NCBI RefSeq assembly: GCF_900698865.1
Contig: NZ_LR217695.1
Coordinates: 1-64,000 of the forward strand
DNA: 64,000 nucleotides
Origin: Buchnera aphidicola (Cinara cuneomaculata)
Lineage (GTDB): Bacteria > Pseudomonadota > Gammaproteobacteria > Enterobacterales > Enterobacteriaceae
Direction of reading: 5' to 3'
Part shown: positions 24,407 to 34,649 of the stretch, piece after piece
Layout of the letters: every line of letters begins with the position of its first letter
Position numbering within the stretch: position 1 is the stretch's first letter
Program-made: the position numbers and the translations under genes
The notes under the pieces: generated by a model
Told to the model about the DNA's origin: nothing
What the model saw: only the letters and a program-made list of their open reading frames with translations
Databases searched by the model: none

Positions 24407-27400
24407 TTATTCATTATTTAGGTCAATATTGATACCTAAGGAACGTATTTCTTTGATTAAAACATTAAATGATTCAGGCATACCTGGTTCCATTTTGTAT
24501 TTTCCACTAACTATATTTTTATACATTTTTGTTCTTCCATTAACATCATCTGATTTAACTGTTAACATTTCTTGTAGTATATGTGAAGCTCCGTATGCTT
24601 CTAATGCCCATACTTCCATTTCTCCAAATCTTTGTCCGCCGAATTGTGCTTTTCCTCCTAATGGTTGTTGCGTAATTAAGCTATATGATCCGGTTGATCG
24701 TGCGTGCATTTTATCGTCAACTAAATGATTAAGCTTTAACATATACATATATCCAACTGTGACTTTTCTTTCAAATTTTTTTCCAGTGCGTCCATCAAAT
24801 AAAGTCATTTGTCCGGAAGTAGAAAAATTACCTATTTTTAGTAATTCTTTGATTTCCTGTTCATTAACTCCATCAAATACCGGTGTAGCAATTGGCATGC
24901 CATTTCTTAAATTTTGAGCTAATAGTAAGATTTCTTCGTCAGAAAAATTATTTAAATTAATTTTTTGATATGTTTTGTTTCCGAGATTATATGCTTTTTG
25001 CAAGAATTGACGAATTTTAAATATTTTTTTGTGTGTTTTTAACATTTTATTAATAACATTTCCAATACCTTTTGCAGCTAATCCTAAATGTGTTTCAAGA
25101 ATTTGACCTAAATTCATACGTGATGGTACACCTAATGGATTCAATACAATATCTATTGGTATACCTTCATTATCGTATGGCATATCTTCAACTGGATTTA
25201 TTTTAGATACTACACCTTTATTACCATGTCTTCCTGCCATTTTATCACCAGGTTGTATTTTTCTTTTCACTGCTAAATAAATTTTTACTATTTTTAAAAT
25301 TCCGGGGGACAGTTCATTACCTTGTTTTATTTTTTTAGTTTTTTCTTTAATTTTTTCTATAAATTTATTTTTTAAATTTATATATTGTTTTTTTAACGTA
25401 TTAATTTGATTACCTATTTCTGCTGTATATTGAATATTTTCTTTAAAGTAATGATCTAATGAAGTTATATTGAGATTATATTTTAGTTCTTGAGATTGTA
25501 TGAGTATTTTTTTAACTTGGTAAATAAGATTAATTTCAAAAATTTTTAATTCTTTTGCAAGATCATCTTTAGATTTTTTTAATAGCATTTCTTCTATTTC
25601 TAGAGTACGTTGGTCCTTTTTGATTCCATCACGAGTAAATATTTGTACGTCGATTACAGTACCATGCATACCGTTTGGTACTCGTAATGATGAATCCTTT
25701 ACATCTGATGCTTTTTCACCAAAAATTGCCCTTAATAATTTTTCTTCGGGTGTTAATTGTGTCTCACCTTTAGGAGTAACTTTTCCAACCAGTATGTCTC
25801 CATTTGAAACATCCGCGCCTACATAAATGATACCTGATGCGTCTAATTTTGATAATGCTATTTCTCCTATATTCGGGATATCAGCAGTTATTTCTTCAAT
25901 ACCTAGTTTTGTATCACGACATATGCAAGATAATTCTTGAATGTGAATAGTTGTAAAGCGATCATCTTTTACTACTGCTTCGGAAATAAGAATAGAATCT
26001 TCAAAGTTATACCCATTCCAAGGCATAAAAGCAACACGCATATTTTGTCCTAAAGCTAATTCTCCTAAATCAGTAGCAGGACCATCTGCTAAAACATCAC
26101 CTTTTTTAATATCATCGTTAATGTTGACGCAAGGTACTTGATTGATACAGGTATTTTGATTAGATCTCATATATTTTTTTAATTTATATATATCTACACC
26201 CGGTTCACCTGATGAAAAATTAATGTTATGAACATGTACGACAATTTTGGAGGCGTCCACATACTGTATTTTTCCACTTCTTTTAGCAATAACAGTTACT
26301 CCTGAATCTATTGCTACTATTCTTTCCATTCCAGTTCCTACTAATGGTTTTTCAGATTTAATCATAGGAACGGCTTGTCTTTGCATATTAGCACCCATTA
26401 ATGCGCGGTTAGCATCATTATGTTCTAAAAATGGAATTAAAGATGCTCCAACTGAAACAATTTGTTGGGTTGATACATCCATGTATTGCGCTTGTGTATT
26501 ATTAAATAAACCAAATTCTCCTTTATATCGACATGTGATGAGATCATCTTTAAATTGTCCGTTTTTATTGATTTTTACATTAGCTTGTGCAATAATGTAA
26601 TTACCTTCTTCAATAGCAGATAAATATTTAATATTTGACGTAACAATTCCATTTAATATTTCTCTATAGGGTGTTTCCAAAAATCCATATTGATTAGTTC
26701 TAGCATATATAGATAATGAATTAATTAGACCAATATTTGGTCCTTCTGGTGTTTCTACCGGACATACTCTTCCATAATGTGTTGGATGTACATCTCTTAC
26801 TTCAAAACCTGCTCGTTCTCGTGTTAATCCTCCTATTCCTAATGCTGAAATTCTACGTTTATGTGTAATTTCCGATAATGGATTATTTTGATCCATAAAC
26901 TGAGATAACTGACTAGATCCGAAGAATTCTTTTATTGCTGAAGAGATAGGTTTAGCATTAATAATATCTTGAGGCATTAATGTTTCTAAATCGCTTAGCG
27001 ATAATCTTTCTCGTACTGCTCGTTCTACACGAATTAGACCTATTCTAAATTGATTTTCCACCATTTCACCTACTGATCGTACGCGACGATTACCTAAATG
27101 ATCTATGTCGTCAGTTTCACCTTTCCCGTTACGTATATTGATTAATTTTTTTATTACATCAATAATATCTAGTGCATTTAGTGTTCCTGGGCCGGTTGTT
27201 TCATTACGATTTAATGATGTATTAAATTTCATTCTTCCGACAGGAGATAAATCATATTTTTCTTTGGAAAAAAATAAATTATTAAATAAATTTTCGGCAG
27301 CTTCTTTTGTTGGTGGTTCTCCTGGTCTCATCATTTTATATATTTCAATTAACGCGGCGCATCGATCTTTAGCGGAATCAATTTGTAATGTGTCTGAAAT

Positions 27401-28438
27401 ATATGATCTATGATTTTGATCATTTGTGAATAAAATAGATATTTTCGTGTAATTAAATTTTTTTATTTTTTTAAAGTCTTCTTTTGTTAATTTAGTATTT
27501 GCAGCAATAAATATTGATCCTGTATTCGGATCGATATAATCTTTACTTACTATTTTTCCATAAATATATTCTGATGGAACGTGTATTGATGTAATTTTAT
27601 TTTTTAATAATATATTTATATGTTTTTGTGTTACTCTTTTTCCTTTTTTAATATAGATTTTGTTATTTTTTTTTATATCAAACGACATTATTTCTCCATT
27701 TAGTCGTTGTGGTATTAGATCCATAATAAGATTATTTTTTTTAATATGAAAAATATTATGTTTAAAAAATATTTTAAGAATTTTTTTAGTACTAAAATTT
27801 AAAGCATGTAATATCACAGTAATTGGCATTTTTCTTCGTCGATCTATTCGTGCAAAGATATAATCTTTAGCATCGAATTCAAAATCTAACCAAGATCCAC
27901 GATACGGAATAATTCTTGCGTGATATAATATTTTTCCAGATGAATGAGATTTTCCTTTATCACTATCAAAAAATACACCTGGACTTCTATGTAATTGAGA
28001 TACAACCACTCGTTCCGTACCGTTAATAATAAATGTACCATTATTTGTCATTAATGGTAATTCACCCATATATACTTCTTGTTCCTTAATATACTTAACT
28101 GCAGTATTTTTTGAATCTTTTTCGTATACAATTAATTGTAATTTCACTCTTAACGGAACAGAATAAGTAGCACCGTTTATTTGAGATTCTTGAACATTAA
28201 ATAATTTTTTTCCTAGAGTATATGATACGTATTGTAATTCTGCATATTCGTTGTAACTGCGAATCGGAAAAATAGATTGAAATGCAGATTCTAATCCTTG
28301 GTGTTTATGTGTATTAGATTGAATAAATTTTTTAAATGAATCTATTTGGATAGATAATAGATAAGGAATATCTAAAATTGTTTGTTGTTTACCAAAGTTT
28401 TTTCGAATACGCTGTTTTTCAGTATGAGAGTAAACCAT
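24407..28438 (-). CDS. rpoB: RNA polymerase beta subunit
   Basis: Beta subunit of RNA polymerase, 1343 residues against 1342 in E. coli. The rifampicin region shows [23 protein letters not shown]; the [13 protein letters not shown] and [20 protein letters not shown] blocks near the C-terminus are intact, as is the ending NIDLNNE. The middle, about residues 950-1030, is Lys/Ile-rich and looser. It is preceded by an attenuator-like hairpin after rplL. Confidence 0.98.
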   Translation of the reverse strand: MVYSHTEKQRIRKNFGKQQTILDIPYLLSIQIDSFKKFIQSNTHKHQGLESAFQSIFPIRSYNEYAELQYVSYTLGKKLFNVQESQINGATYSVPLRVKLQLIVYEKDSKNTAVKYIKEQEVYMGELPLMTNNGTFIINGTERVVVSQLHRSPGVFFDSDKGKSHSSGKILYHARIIPYRGSWLDFEFDAKDYIFARIDRRRKMPITVILHALNFSTKKILKIFFKHNIFHIKKNNLIMDLIPQRLNGEIMSFDIKKNNKIYIKKGKRVTQKHINILLKNKITSIHVPSEYIYGKIVSKDYIDPNTGSIFIAANTKLTKEDFKKIKKFNYTKISILFTNDQNHRSYISDTLQIDSAKDRCAALIEIYKMMRPGEPPTKEAAENLFNNLFFSKEKYDLSPVGRMKFNTSLNRNETTGPGTLNALDIIDVIKKLINIRNGKGETDDIDHLGNRRVRSVGEMVENQFRIGLIRVERAVRERLSLSDLETLMPQDIINAKPISSAIKEFFGSSQLSQFMDQNNPLSEITHKRRISALGIGGLTRERAGFEVRDVHPTHYGRVCPVETPEGPNIGLINSLSIYARTNQYGFLETPYREILNGIVTSNIKYLSAIEEGNYIIAQANVKINKNGQFKDDLITCRYKGEFGLFNNTQAQYMDVSTQQIVSVGASLIPFLEHNDANRALMGANMQRQAVPMIKSEKPLVGTGMERIVAIDSGVTVIAKRSGKIQYVDASKIVVHVHNINFSSGEPGVDIYKLKKYMRSNQNTCINQVPCVNINDDIKKGDVLADGPATDLGELALGQNMRVAFMPWNGYNFEDSILISEAVVKDDRFTTIHIQELSCICRDTKLGIEEITADIPNIGEIALSKLDASGIIYVGADVSNGDILVGKVTPKGETQLTPEEKLLRAIFGEKASDVKDSSLRVPNGMHGTVIDVQIFTRDGIKKDQRTLEIEEMLLKKSKDDLAKELKIFEINLIYQVKKILIQSQELKYNLNITSLDHYFKENIQYTAEIGNQINTLKKQYINLKNKFIEKIKEKTKKIKQGNELSPGILKIVKIYLAVKRKIQPGDKMAGRHGNKGVVSKINPVEDMPYDNEGIPIDIVLNPLGVPSRMNLGQILETHLGLAAKGIGNVINKMLKTHKKIFKIRQFLQKAYNLGNKTYQKINLNNFSDEEILLLAQNLRNGMPIATPVFDGVNEQEIKELLKIGNFSTSGQMTLFDGRTGKKFERKVTVGYMYMLKLNHLVDDKMHARSTGSYSLITQQPLGGKAQFGGQRFGEMEVWALEAYGASHILQEMLTVKSDDVNGRTKMYKNIVSGKYKMEPGMPESFNVLIKEIRSLGINIDLNNE

Positions 28439-28540
28439 TAGCTCCTCAATTTATTTATTATGATAAATAATTTTTGTATATATTTAATATATAAATGTTT
28501 ATAAAATAAAATAAAATATGTAGTATCTATGTATAATAAG

Positions 28541-28568
28541 AAAAACTGGTGACTTAATAATCACCAGT
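28541..28568 (-). terminator. Attenuator-like hairpin between rplL and rpoB
   Basis: On the minus strand ACTGGTGA pairs perfectly with TCACCAGT across an 8-base loop (28545-28552 with 28561-28568), followed directly by TTTT (28541-28544). This is a standard intrinsic terminator shape. It sits where E. coli has the rplL-rpoB attenuator that lowers polymerase expression relative to ribosomal proteins, so the same role is likely. Confidence 0.75.
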
Positions 28569-28615
28569 CACTCCAGTATGTCTATATATTTTTGTGTACA
28601 TTTTAATGTTTGTTG

Positions 28616-28984
28616 TTATATAATTTCTGCTGTAGCACCAGCATCTATCAACATTTTATATAAATTATCTGCGTTTTCTTTTGTTATATTTTCTTTAATA
28701 ATAGCAGGTGCTGATTCAACGAGATCTTTAGATTCTTTTAATCCTAATCCAGTAGTACTACGTATTATTTTAATAATAGAAACCTTATTTGATCCTATCG
28801 TCGTTAATTTTACATTAAACGATACTTTTTCTTCTTTTTTAGATTCAATAGAATCTTGTGGATTATGAGCTAAAACATTAGATGTGATGTCAAATTTCTT
28901 TTCTATCATTGAAACTAATTCCATAATTTCTTTTACTGACATTTCAGAAATAGCATTTAAAATTTCTTCTTTATTTATTAACAT
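28616..28984 (-). CDS. rplL: 50S ribosomal protein L7/L12
   Basis: L7/L12 forms the stalk that recruits translation factors. I start at 28984 (MLINKEEILNAIS), which has TAGGGA upstream; an in-frame upstream ATG would add 8 unrelated residues. The product is 122 residues with the N-terminal dimer domain SVKEIMELVSMIEKKF and the C-terminal factor-binding domain VIKIIRSTTGLGLKESKDLVE. The hinge is shorter and less Ala-rich than usual, and the ending ATAEII replaces the usual VEVK. Confidence 0.95.
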   Translation of the reverse strand: MLINKEEILNAISEMSVKEIMELVSMIEKKFDITSNVLAHNPQDSIESKKEEKVSFNVKLTTIGSNKVSIIKIIRSTTGLGLKESKDLVESAPAIIKENITKENADNLYKMLIDAGATAEII

Positions 28985-29031
28985 AATTATTATCCCTAAA
29001 ATAGTCAAAATATATATAATATAATTATATT

Positions 29032-29523
29032 TTATATAGTTTTATGTCCAATATAATGGAGTAATCGTATCAATTTTCCTAATGATATTTCTTTCAATAA
29101 AAATATAAATTTAGTAACTGCTTCTGCATGTGTAGGCAGTAACGCTAAATTAATTATTTCTTTTTCTTTTAATAATTGATTTTCATAAACGGCATGTTTT
29201 ATCTGAAATTTTTTATTTTTTTTATTAAATTGTATAAATATCCTGCTTGCGCTTCCCGGATGCTTAAAAGAAAATGCTATTAATGTCGGTCCGTTTAATA
29301 CATTAATTATTTTATTAAAATTTGTATTTTTTAAAGATTTTTTTAATAGCGTATTTTTTACTAAATAAATTTTTACATAAGATTTTATAGCATTTTTACG
29401 TAATTGAGTTATTTTATTAACAGCAATTCCTGATGGATCTGCAGTAATAATAGATAATGATGTTTGCGCAATGTCATAAATTTTTTTAATTATATTAATT
29501 TTTTTGTTACGATTTAATGCCAT
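29032..29523 (-). CDS. rplJ: 50S ribosomal protein L10
   Basis: L10 anchors the L7/L12 dimers to the ribosome and autoregulates its operon in enterobacteria. The 163 residues (165 in E. coli) start MALNRNKK and contain VKNTLLKKSL and GPTLIAFS, typical of L10. It lies 47 bases before rplL and after a 172-base leader behind rplA that could hold the L10-binding site. Confidence 0.94.
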   Translation of the reverse strand: MALNRNKKINIIKKIYDIAQTSLSIITADPSGIAVNKITQLRKNAIKSYVKIYLVKNTLLKKSLKNTNFNKIINVLNGPTLIAFSFKHPGSASRIFIQFNKKNKKFQIKHAVYENQLLKEKEIINLALLPTHAEAVTKFIFLLKEISLGKLIRLLHYIGHKTI

Positions 29524-29642
29524 TTTTTTTATCCTATTTGACGATTTATGTTTATAAATAATTATAAATAATTAATATTATAAATTTCAGGATAGAAGGC
29601 GTGTAATAGTTTATTAAATATTTATATACTGAATGTTATTTT

Positions 29643-29696
29643 TTTAAAAAAAATAAATATTTAATATGCTCGATATATTGAGTATATTAAATATTT
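29643..29696 (-). terminator. Long hairpin with T-run between rplA and rplJ
   Basis: Two arms of 17 bases (29655-29671 and 29680-29696) pair throughout, with one G-T wobble and an 8-base loop. On the minus strand the stem is followed by ATTTTTTTT, so it is a proper intrinsic terminator or attenuator. The upstream arm overlaps the rplA stop codon. It would separate rplK-rplA expression from rplJL-rpoBC. Confidence 0.7.
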
Positions 29697-30385
29697 TATA
29701 GGGATAGGTGATCAATGATAATACCCGGACTCATAGTCGTAGATATACTTATTTTTTTATAAAATATTCCTTTTAATTGATTCGGTTTAGATTTCATTAT
29801 ATTTTTATATAATGTTAAAAAATTTTCATATAATTGAATTTGAGAAAAATTTATTTTTCCAAAATTACTGTGTATAATACCATTTTTATCATTTTTATAA
29901 TTTATTTTTCCTTTTCGAGCTTCTAGGATAGATTTTTTTAGATCGGTTGATATTGTACCAAATTTTGGATTAGGCATAATACCCTGAGGTCCTAAAATAG
30001 GACCTAATTTACCAACTAAATCCATAGTTTCTGGAGATGCGATAATTAAATCGAATTTAATAGTTTGTTTTTTAATAATTTCAGCTAAATCTTCCGTACC
30101 TACAAAATCTGCTCCATATTTATTAGCGACATCAATGTTTTTACCAGTCGTAAATACTCCAATTTTAATTTTTTTACCTGTTCCGTGTGGTAATAATATA
30201 GATCCACGAATATTTTGTTCAGATTTTTTAGGATTAATATTTACATGAAATGTTGCATCAACACTTTCTATAAAATTAGCTAGTTTCATAGTTTTTAATA
30301 TTTTTATAGCTTCATGAAGGGAGTATATTTTTTTTTTTTTTATTTTTATGAGATTCACTTGCATTTTTTTTGATATTTTTTTCAT
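29696..30385 (-). CDS. rplA: 50S ribosomal protein L1
   Basis: L1 forms the mobile stalk at the ribosomal E site. The 229 residues compare with 234 in E. coli; the conserved GKLGPILGPQGIMPNPKFGT block is at about 130-149. Near the N-terminus the coding strand has a 14-A tract (window 30328-30341) that keeps frame through KIKKKKIY, so an essential ribosomal protein is exposed to slippage. It starts 2 bases after the rplK stop. Confidence 0.96.
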   Translation of the reverse strand: MKKISKKMQVNLIKIKKKKIYSLHEAIKILKTMKLANFIESVDATFHVNINPKKSEQNIRGSILLPHGTGKKIKIGVFTTGKNIDVANKYGADFVGTEDLAEIIKKQTIKFDLIIASPETMDLVGKLGPILGPQGIMPNPKFGTISTDLKKSILEARKGKINYKNDKNGIIHSNFGKINFSQIQLYENFLTLYKNIMKSKPNQLKGIFYKKISISTTMSPGIIIDHLSL

Positions 30386-30387
30386 AG

Positions 30388-30819
30388 TTATTCCTGTATT
30401 ACTGTAATTCCCATTGATCGAGCTGTACCTTCGATGGTTTTAGCTATTTTATCAATGTTGGATCCAGTCATATCTGTCATTTTTTGTTTTGCAATTTCAT
30501 ATATTTGATTTTTTGTAATTTTTGCAATAATTTCGTGTTTAGGTTTTTTGGATCCACTTTTAATTTGTAAACATTTTTTTAATAAAACTGAAGCAGGTGG
30601 TGTTTTAATAATGAATGTAAAAGTTTTGTCAGAATAAACAGTAATAATAACTGGTGTAGGAATTCCTTTTTCTAAATTAGAAGTTTGTAAGTTAAAATTT
30701 TTACAAAATTCCATGATATTTAATCCTTTTTGTCCTAATGCTGGACCTACAGGTGGACTAGGATTGGCCATACCAGATGGAACTTGTAATTTTATATAAG
30801 AGATAATTTTTTTATTCAT
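30388..30819 (-). CDS. rplK: 50S ribosomal protein L11
   Basis: L11 belongs to the GTPase-associated centre. The 143 residues (142 in E. coli) include the proline-rich [20 protein letters not shown] and the C-terminal rRNA-binding part ending [11 protein letters not shown]. Tightly followed by rplA, preceded by nusG with a 73-base gap. Confidence 0.97.
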   Translation of the reverse strand: MNKKIISYIKLQVPSGMANPSPPVGPALGQKGLNIMEFCKNFNLQTSNLEKGIPTPVIITVYSDKTFTFIIKTPPASVLLKKCLQIKSGSKKPKHEIIAKITKNQIYEIAKQKMTDMTGSNIDKIAKTIEGTARSMGITVIQE

Positions 30820-30892
30820 GATAATGCTCTTTGTTAAGATATATGAATTTTTTATATTTATAAGTTTAATAATATAAAAATATTTTTTATAT

Positions 30893-31435
30893 TTAATATT
30901 TTTCTACTTGATCGAAACTAAGTTCTACGGGAGTAGATCGTCCAAATATAGATACAGAAACTTTTAATCGATTTTTTTCATAGTCAATAGTTTCAACGAT
31001 TCCATTAAAATCTGAAAAAGGACCATCGTTAACACGAATATTTTCACCCGGTTCAAACATTTTTTTTGGTCGCGGTTTATCACCAATTTTTTTTAATTTA
31101 TTTAAAATAATATTTATTTCATGAGTACTTATAGGTGTTGGTTTTTCAGAAGTTCCGCCTATAAATCCTAATACTTTCGGTAAGCTTTTAATTAAATGCC
31201 AACTATCGTTATTCATAATCATTTCAATTAAGATATATCCTGGAAAAAATTTATAATCACTTTTTTTTCTTTTACCTTTCCGAATTTCAATTACTTCTTC
31301 GGAAGGTACAATGACTTTACCAAATATATCTTTCATTTTTTTAATTTTTTCATTATTTATGATTGAAAGTGCTACTCTATTTTCAAAACCAGAAAAAGCT
31401 TGTAAGACATACCATTTTTTTTTATCTATGTGCAA
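30893..31435 (-). CDS. nusG: Transcription antitermination factor NusG
   Basis: NusG links RNA polymerase to Rho and to the ribosome. The 180 residues (181 in E. coli) begin with the NGN domain ([17 protein letters not shown]) and include FPGYILIEM and the KOW motif [14 protein letters not shown]. It starts 3 bases after the secE stop, the conserved secE-nusG pair. Confidence 0.97.
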   Translation of the reverse strand: MHIDKKKWYVLQAFSGFENRVALSIINNEKIKKMKDIFGKVIVPSEEVIEIRKGKRKKSDYKFFPGYILIEMIMNNDSWHLIKSLPKVLGFIGGTSEKPTPISTHEINIILNKLKKIGDKPRPKKMFEPGENIRVNDGPFSDFNGIVETIDYEKNRLKVSVSIFGRSTPVELSFDQVEKY

Positions 31436-31438
31436 TTT

Positions 31439-31825
31439 TTATAATCTCGGTGTTAGTATTCGAGATATGATACGAAGTATTAATCCGTCAAATATCCATA
31501 AAAATATAGACGTTAATATGATTAATAATAGAACTATCCCGGTTGTTTGTAATGTTTCCGTATAAGTAGGCCATGTGATTTTATAAAATTCTAATTTTAT
31601 ATCTTTTATAAAAATAATTGTTTTTTTTCCAATATTGGTATTGAAAAATATGCTACCTAATAATATACAGAATATATTAAAAAATATTATTTTTATCAGT
31701 TTTGAGGATTGATGGATAAAAAAAATATAGTTAAAAATGATTAAAATAAGGATAACAGTTATACATAACCACTTTATTTTTTCAGCGTGATTCATATATG
31801 TTGTATATATTTTGTGAATATGCAT
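31439..31825 (-). CDS. secE: Protein translocase subunit SecE
   Basis: SecE is the small essential clamp of the SecYEG channel. The 128 residues show the enterobacterial three-helix form: hydrophobic segments at about residues 18-38, 42-60 and 92-118, with the conserved amphipathic EFYKITWPTYTETLQTT before the last helix. First gene of the minus-strand secE-nusG-rplKA block, just downstream of the tRNA cluster, as in E. coli except that tufB is not in between. Confidence 0.95.
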   Translation of the reverse strand: MHIHKIYTTYMNHAEKIKWLCITVILILIIFNYIFFIHQSSKLIKIIFFNIFCILLGSIFFNTNIGKKTIIFIKDIKLEFYKITWPTYTETLQTTGIVLLLIILTSIFLWIFDGLILRIISRILTPRL

Positions 31826-32063
31826 AATTATAGCGCTCTGATAAAATGAATATAGTAATTTTAAAAATTATTCAAATAAAATTATTTATATAAAAAATAT
31901 AACATGAGTATTTTTATTTTTATAAAAAATAAAAAATTATTTTAGTACATTACTATTACAATAATTAATAATAAAAATATATTTTATTTTAAATATAATT
32001 AATAAATAAAGCGCGATTTTTGATTTTTTTGAATATTTAATAGAGTATAAACAGTATGATTTG

Positions 32064-32137
32064 TGCTGACACCTAGATTTGAACTAGGGACCTCATCCAT
32101 ACCAAGGATGTGCTCTATCCGACTAAGCTATATCAGC
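32064..32137 (-). tRNA. tRNA-Thr (GGT)
   Basis: Minus-strand cloverleaf with acceptor GCTGATA/TGTCAGC (one T-G wobble), anticodon loop TTGGTAT carrying GGT, anticodon stem CATCC/GGATG and T-loop TTCAAAT. No encoded CCA. It is the last member of the Thr-Tyr-Gly-Thr cluster, the same order as upstream of tufB in E. coli. Confidence 0.97.
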
Positions 32138-32186
32138 GGTATTCTATTATTTTAATATAATTTTTTATTTTTATTAAAAAATTAAT

Positions 32187-32258
<72 letters not shown>

Positions 32259-32264
32259 TTTTTG

Positions 32265-32346
32265 TGGTGGGAGAAGGATTCGAACCTTCGAAGTCGATGA
32301 CGTCAGATTTACAGTCTGCCCCCTTTAACCACTCGGGAACCCCACC
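32265..32346 (-). tRNA. tRNA-Tyr (GTA)
   Basis: Minus-strand tRNA with a long variable arm (class II), anticodon loop CTGTAAA (GTA) and T-loop TTCGAAT. The acceptor is GGTGGGG/TCCCACC with one G-T wobble. The outer anticodon-stem pair is G-A rather than G-C. No encoded CCA. Only 6 bases separate it from tRNA-Gly. Confidence 0.97.
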
Positions 32347-32353
32347 AATATTT

Positions 32354-32426
<73 letters not shown>

Positions 32427-32910
32427 TTATTTATACACAAATTTCGATGTATAATAAATACATATATTATAAAAATTTTATGTTATTATAATAAGAATTT
32501 ATTTAAATTGTTATTATAATAACATAAAAATATTTTTTTATTTTTAATAATAACATATTTTTTATAAATATAAAACTATTTTTATAATTTTATATATTTG
32601 AATTATTTAAATTATAGTTATTATTTATAATATTTAATTTATTAAATTATTTTAATAAGAAGTCTTATTTATATAGCATATAATATTTGTGTATATAATT
32701 AATATATTCTAGATATATTTATCATTTAAGAATATAAAATAATTAAAATAAAAATTTTTACTAATAATTATTAATATTTACAGGGAGATAGTAGATTATC
32801 TATTTATAAAAAGTTTTTTTATATATTTTTATGTAGCTTGTTATGTTGAAAATGATGTTATTATATATTTATAATAACATTATTTTATTGATTATAATCA
32901 GGATATATAT
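32427..32910. other. Gene-free gap between tRNA-Thr and metF
   Basis: 484 bases of very A+T-rich DNA separate the divergent tRNA cluster and metF. No reading frame with recognisable homology is visible. It must hold the promoters of both units. The one clear structure is the large inverted repeat at 32476-32529, described separately. Confidence 0.6.
32476..32529. repeat. 54-bp near-perfect inverted repeat
   Basis: Arms of 19 bases (32476-32494 and 32511-32529) are perfect reverse complements beginning TTTTATGTTATTATAAT. Inside, AATTTA (32496-32501) and TAAATT (32504-32509) pair again, interrupted only by a G-G mismatch, leaving a 2-base loop. It lies 50 bases upstream of the tRNA cluster start. 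It could form a cruciform or be a relic terminator of a lost gene. Confidence 0.75.
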
Positions 32911-33792
32911 ATGATAAATATCATCAAATGCAATAACGAAAAATATAATTATGAATCTTATCATTTAAAAAATAAAATTAGAATTTCGTTTGAAGTATTT
33001 CCGCCTAAAGATGTTATACTAACAAAACAATTATTTCATTCTGTTCAAAAGTTAAATAAATGTAATCCTGATTTTTTTTCAGTTACAAATAGTATATATT
33101 CTAAAAATCGTGATGAAACATTTCTTATTGTTAAAAAAATACGTTCTTTAACTAATAAAACTGTATTTGCACATTTTACTACAATTGGATATGATGAATC
33201 TGATATTAAAGCTATAGCAATGAAATATTGGAATCATGGTATTAAAAACATCATTGCATTGCGTGGTGATTTACCTGTTCAATATACTAAAAAAATAATA
33301 TATGCAAGTAACTTAATTAAATTGTTAAAATCAATTAATAATTTTGAAATTTTAGTTGCTGCATATCCTGAATTACACCCTGAATCTAATAGTCTAAAAG
33401 ATGATTTAAATAATTTAAAATATAAAGTTGATTTAGGTATTACACAAGCTATTACACAATTTTTTTTTAGCATCGATAAGTTTTTAAAATTTCGTGATAA
33501 TTGTAAAAGTATGGGTTTAGCAATATCTTTAATACCTGGTATATTGCCAATTTTAAATATTAATCAATTACAGAAATTTGCTAATATGACTAATGTTTAT
33601 ATTCCACGATGGATTTTTGATTCTTTTCATGAATATGAAGGTGATTACGATAAATGTACTACCTTGAGCGTTAATATTGCAGTTAATTTAATTGTCCGTT
33701 TATATCACGAAGGTGTTAAAAATTTTCATTTATATACTTTAAATCAATCACATTTAAGTTGGAAAATTTGTTATCAATTAGGTTTAATTTAA
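32911..33792 (+). CDS. metF: 5,10-methylenetetrahydrofolate reductase
   Basis: MetF reduces methylene-THF to methyl-THF using FAD and NADH, supplying MetE. The 293 residues (296 in E. coli) show the active-site entry RISFEVFPPKD with the catalytic Glu, the NIIALRGDLP flavin loop, the AITQFFFSIDKFLKF block and the C-terminal HLYTLNQ. A TCAGGAT ribosome site precedes the ATG. Confidence 0.96.
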   Translation: MINIIKCNNEKYNYESYHLKNKIRISFEVFPPKDVILTKQLFHSVQKLNKCNPDFFSVTNSIYSKNRDETFLIVKKIRSLTNKTVFAHFTTIGYDESDIKAIAMKYWNHGIKNIIALRGDLPVQYTKKIIYASNLIKLLKSINNFEILVAAYPELHPESNSLKDDLNNLKYKVDLGITQAITQFFFSIDKFLKFRDNCKSMGLAISLIPGILPILNINQLQKFANMTNVYIPRWIFDSFHEYEGDYDKCTTLSVNIAVNLIVRLYHEGVKNFHLYTLNQSHLSWKICYQLGLI

Positions 33793-34649
33793 TTAATGAA
33801 TTAATTAAATAAAATGTAAGATAATTTTATTTTAATATTATTATTATTAATAATATTTTATTAAATAAATATTTAATATTTTTGTAGTATATAGCAATTA
33901 TATATATTTTTTAATTCACTGAACAGTAAATTTTTATGTATTAAATGGTATTAATAAATTAATTTTATAATTATTAATATAGAATAATGCTTGTATTCTA
34001 AAATACCATGACTAAAAAATTTATTTAACGTATAAAGACTATTTTTTTTCGATTAAAGATTAATTATTAATTATTTTTAATAATATTCTTAATACATGCA
34101 TATAAAGAATAATAATTATATTGGTTAAAAATAAATATAATATATTTTATATTTTAATATGCTATATATAGCATATTAATTAGATAATAAAAATTATTGG
34201 AATAATAGTTAAAAATTATGTAAAACACGAATATATATGAAAGTTATTCATGGTTTTTGAGTATATATGCCATTTCTTTTTTTTTGTTCAGCTGTTTTGG
34301 TGGTATATAGTTATATTTTAATATTAACTCGATTGAATTAATTAATTTTTTAAATGAGAGTCTATTATTTATAGATAGTTATGTAAAAAATTATTTATTC
34401 ACAGTGAAATAGTATAAAAAACGATATTTAATATATAGTAAATATATGAATTTTTTATTTGTAAATTGAATATTTTAAAAGATTTAATTACTAAATTAAT
34501 ATTTATGTCGATTTTCTGTGATTTTAGTTTTTAAATAAAGTGACTAAAAATAGATAATTTGTATAGTTTAAATGATTTTTTAAATTATGTATAAGAAAAT
34601 TCAATAGATGTTGGGATTATAGAGCGTAATTGATAGGTTTATAAAAAAT
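33793..34649. other. 0.86 kb gene-free gap between metF and argG
   Basis: I find no reading frame with recognisable homology in 857 bases. In well-known Buchnera strains argE, argC and argB lie between metF and argG, as I recall; here they are gone. The base composition is that of eroded DNA. A perfect 26-bp palindrome at 34154-34179 is the only strong structure. The promoter and leader of argGH should lie at the right end. Confidence 0.6.
34154..34179. repeat. Perfect 26-bp palindrome
   Basis: TTAATATGCTATA (34154-34166) and TATAGCATATTAA (34167-34179) are exact reverse complements. It lies 360 bases after metF in gene-free DNA. It may be a relic terminator or operator of a deleted gene; nothing in the sequence decides between these. 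Confidence 0.6.

Noticed and set aside
20676..27413. Plus-strand open frames inside rpoC and rpoB
   Set aside because: They mirror the codon pattern of the polymerase genes; no independent start signals or recognisable proteins.
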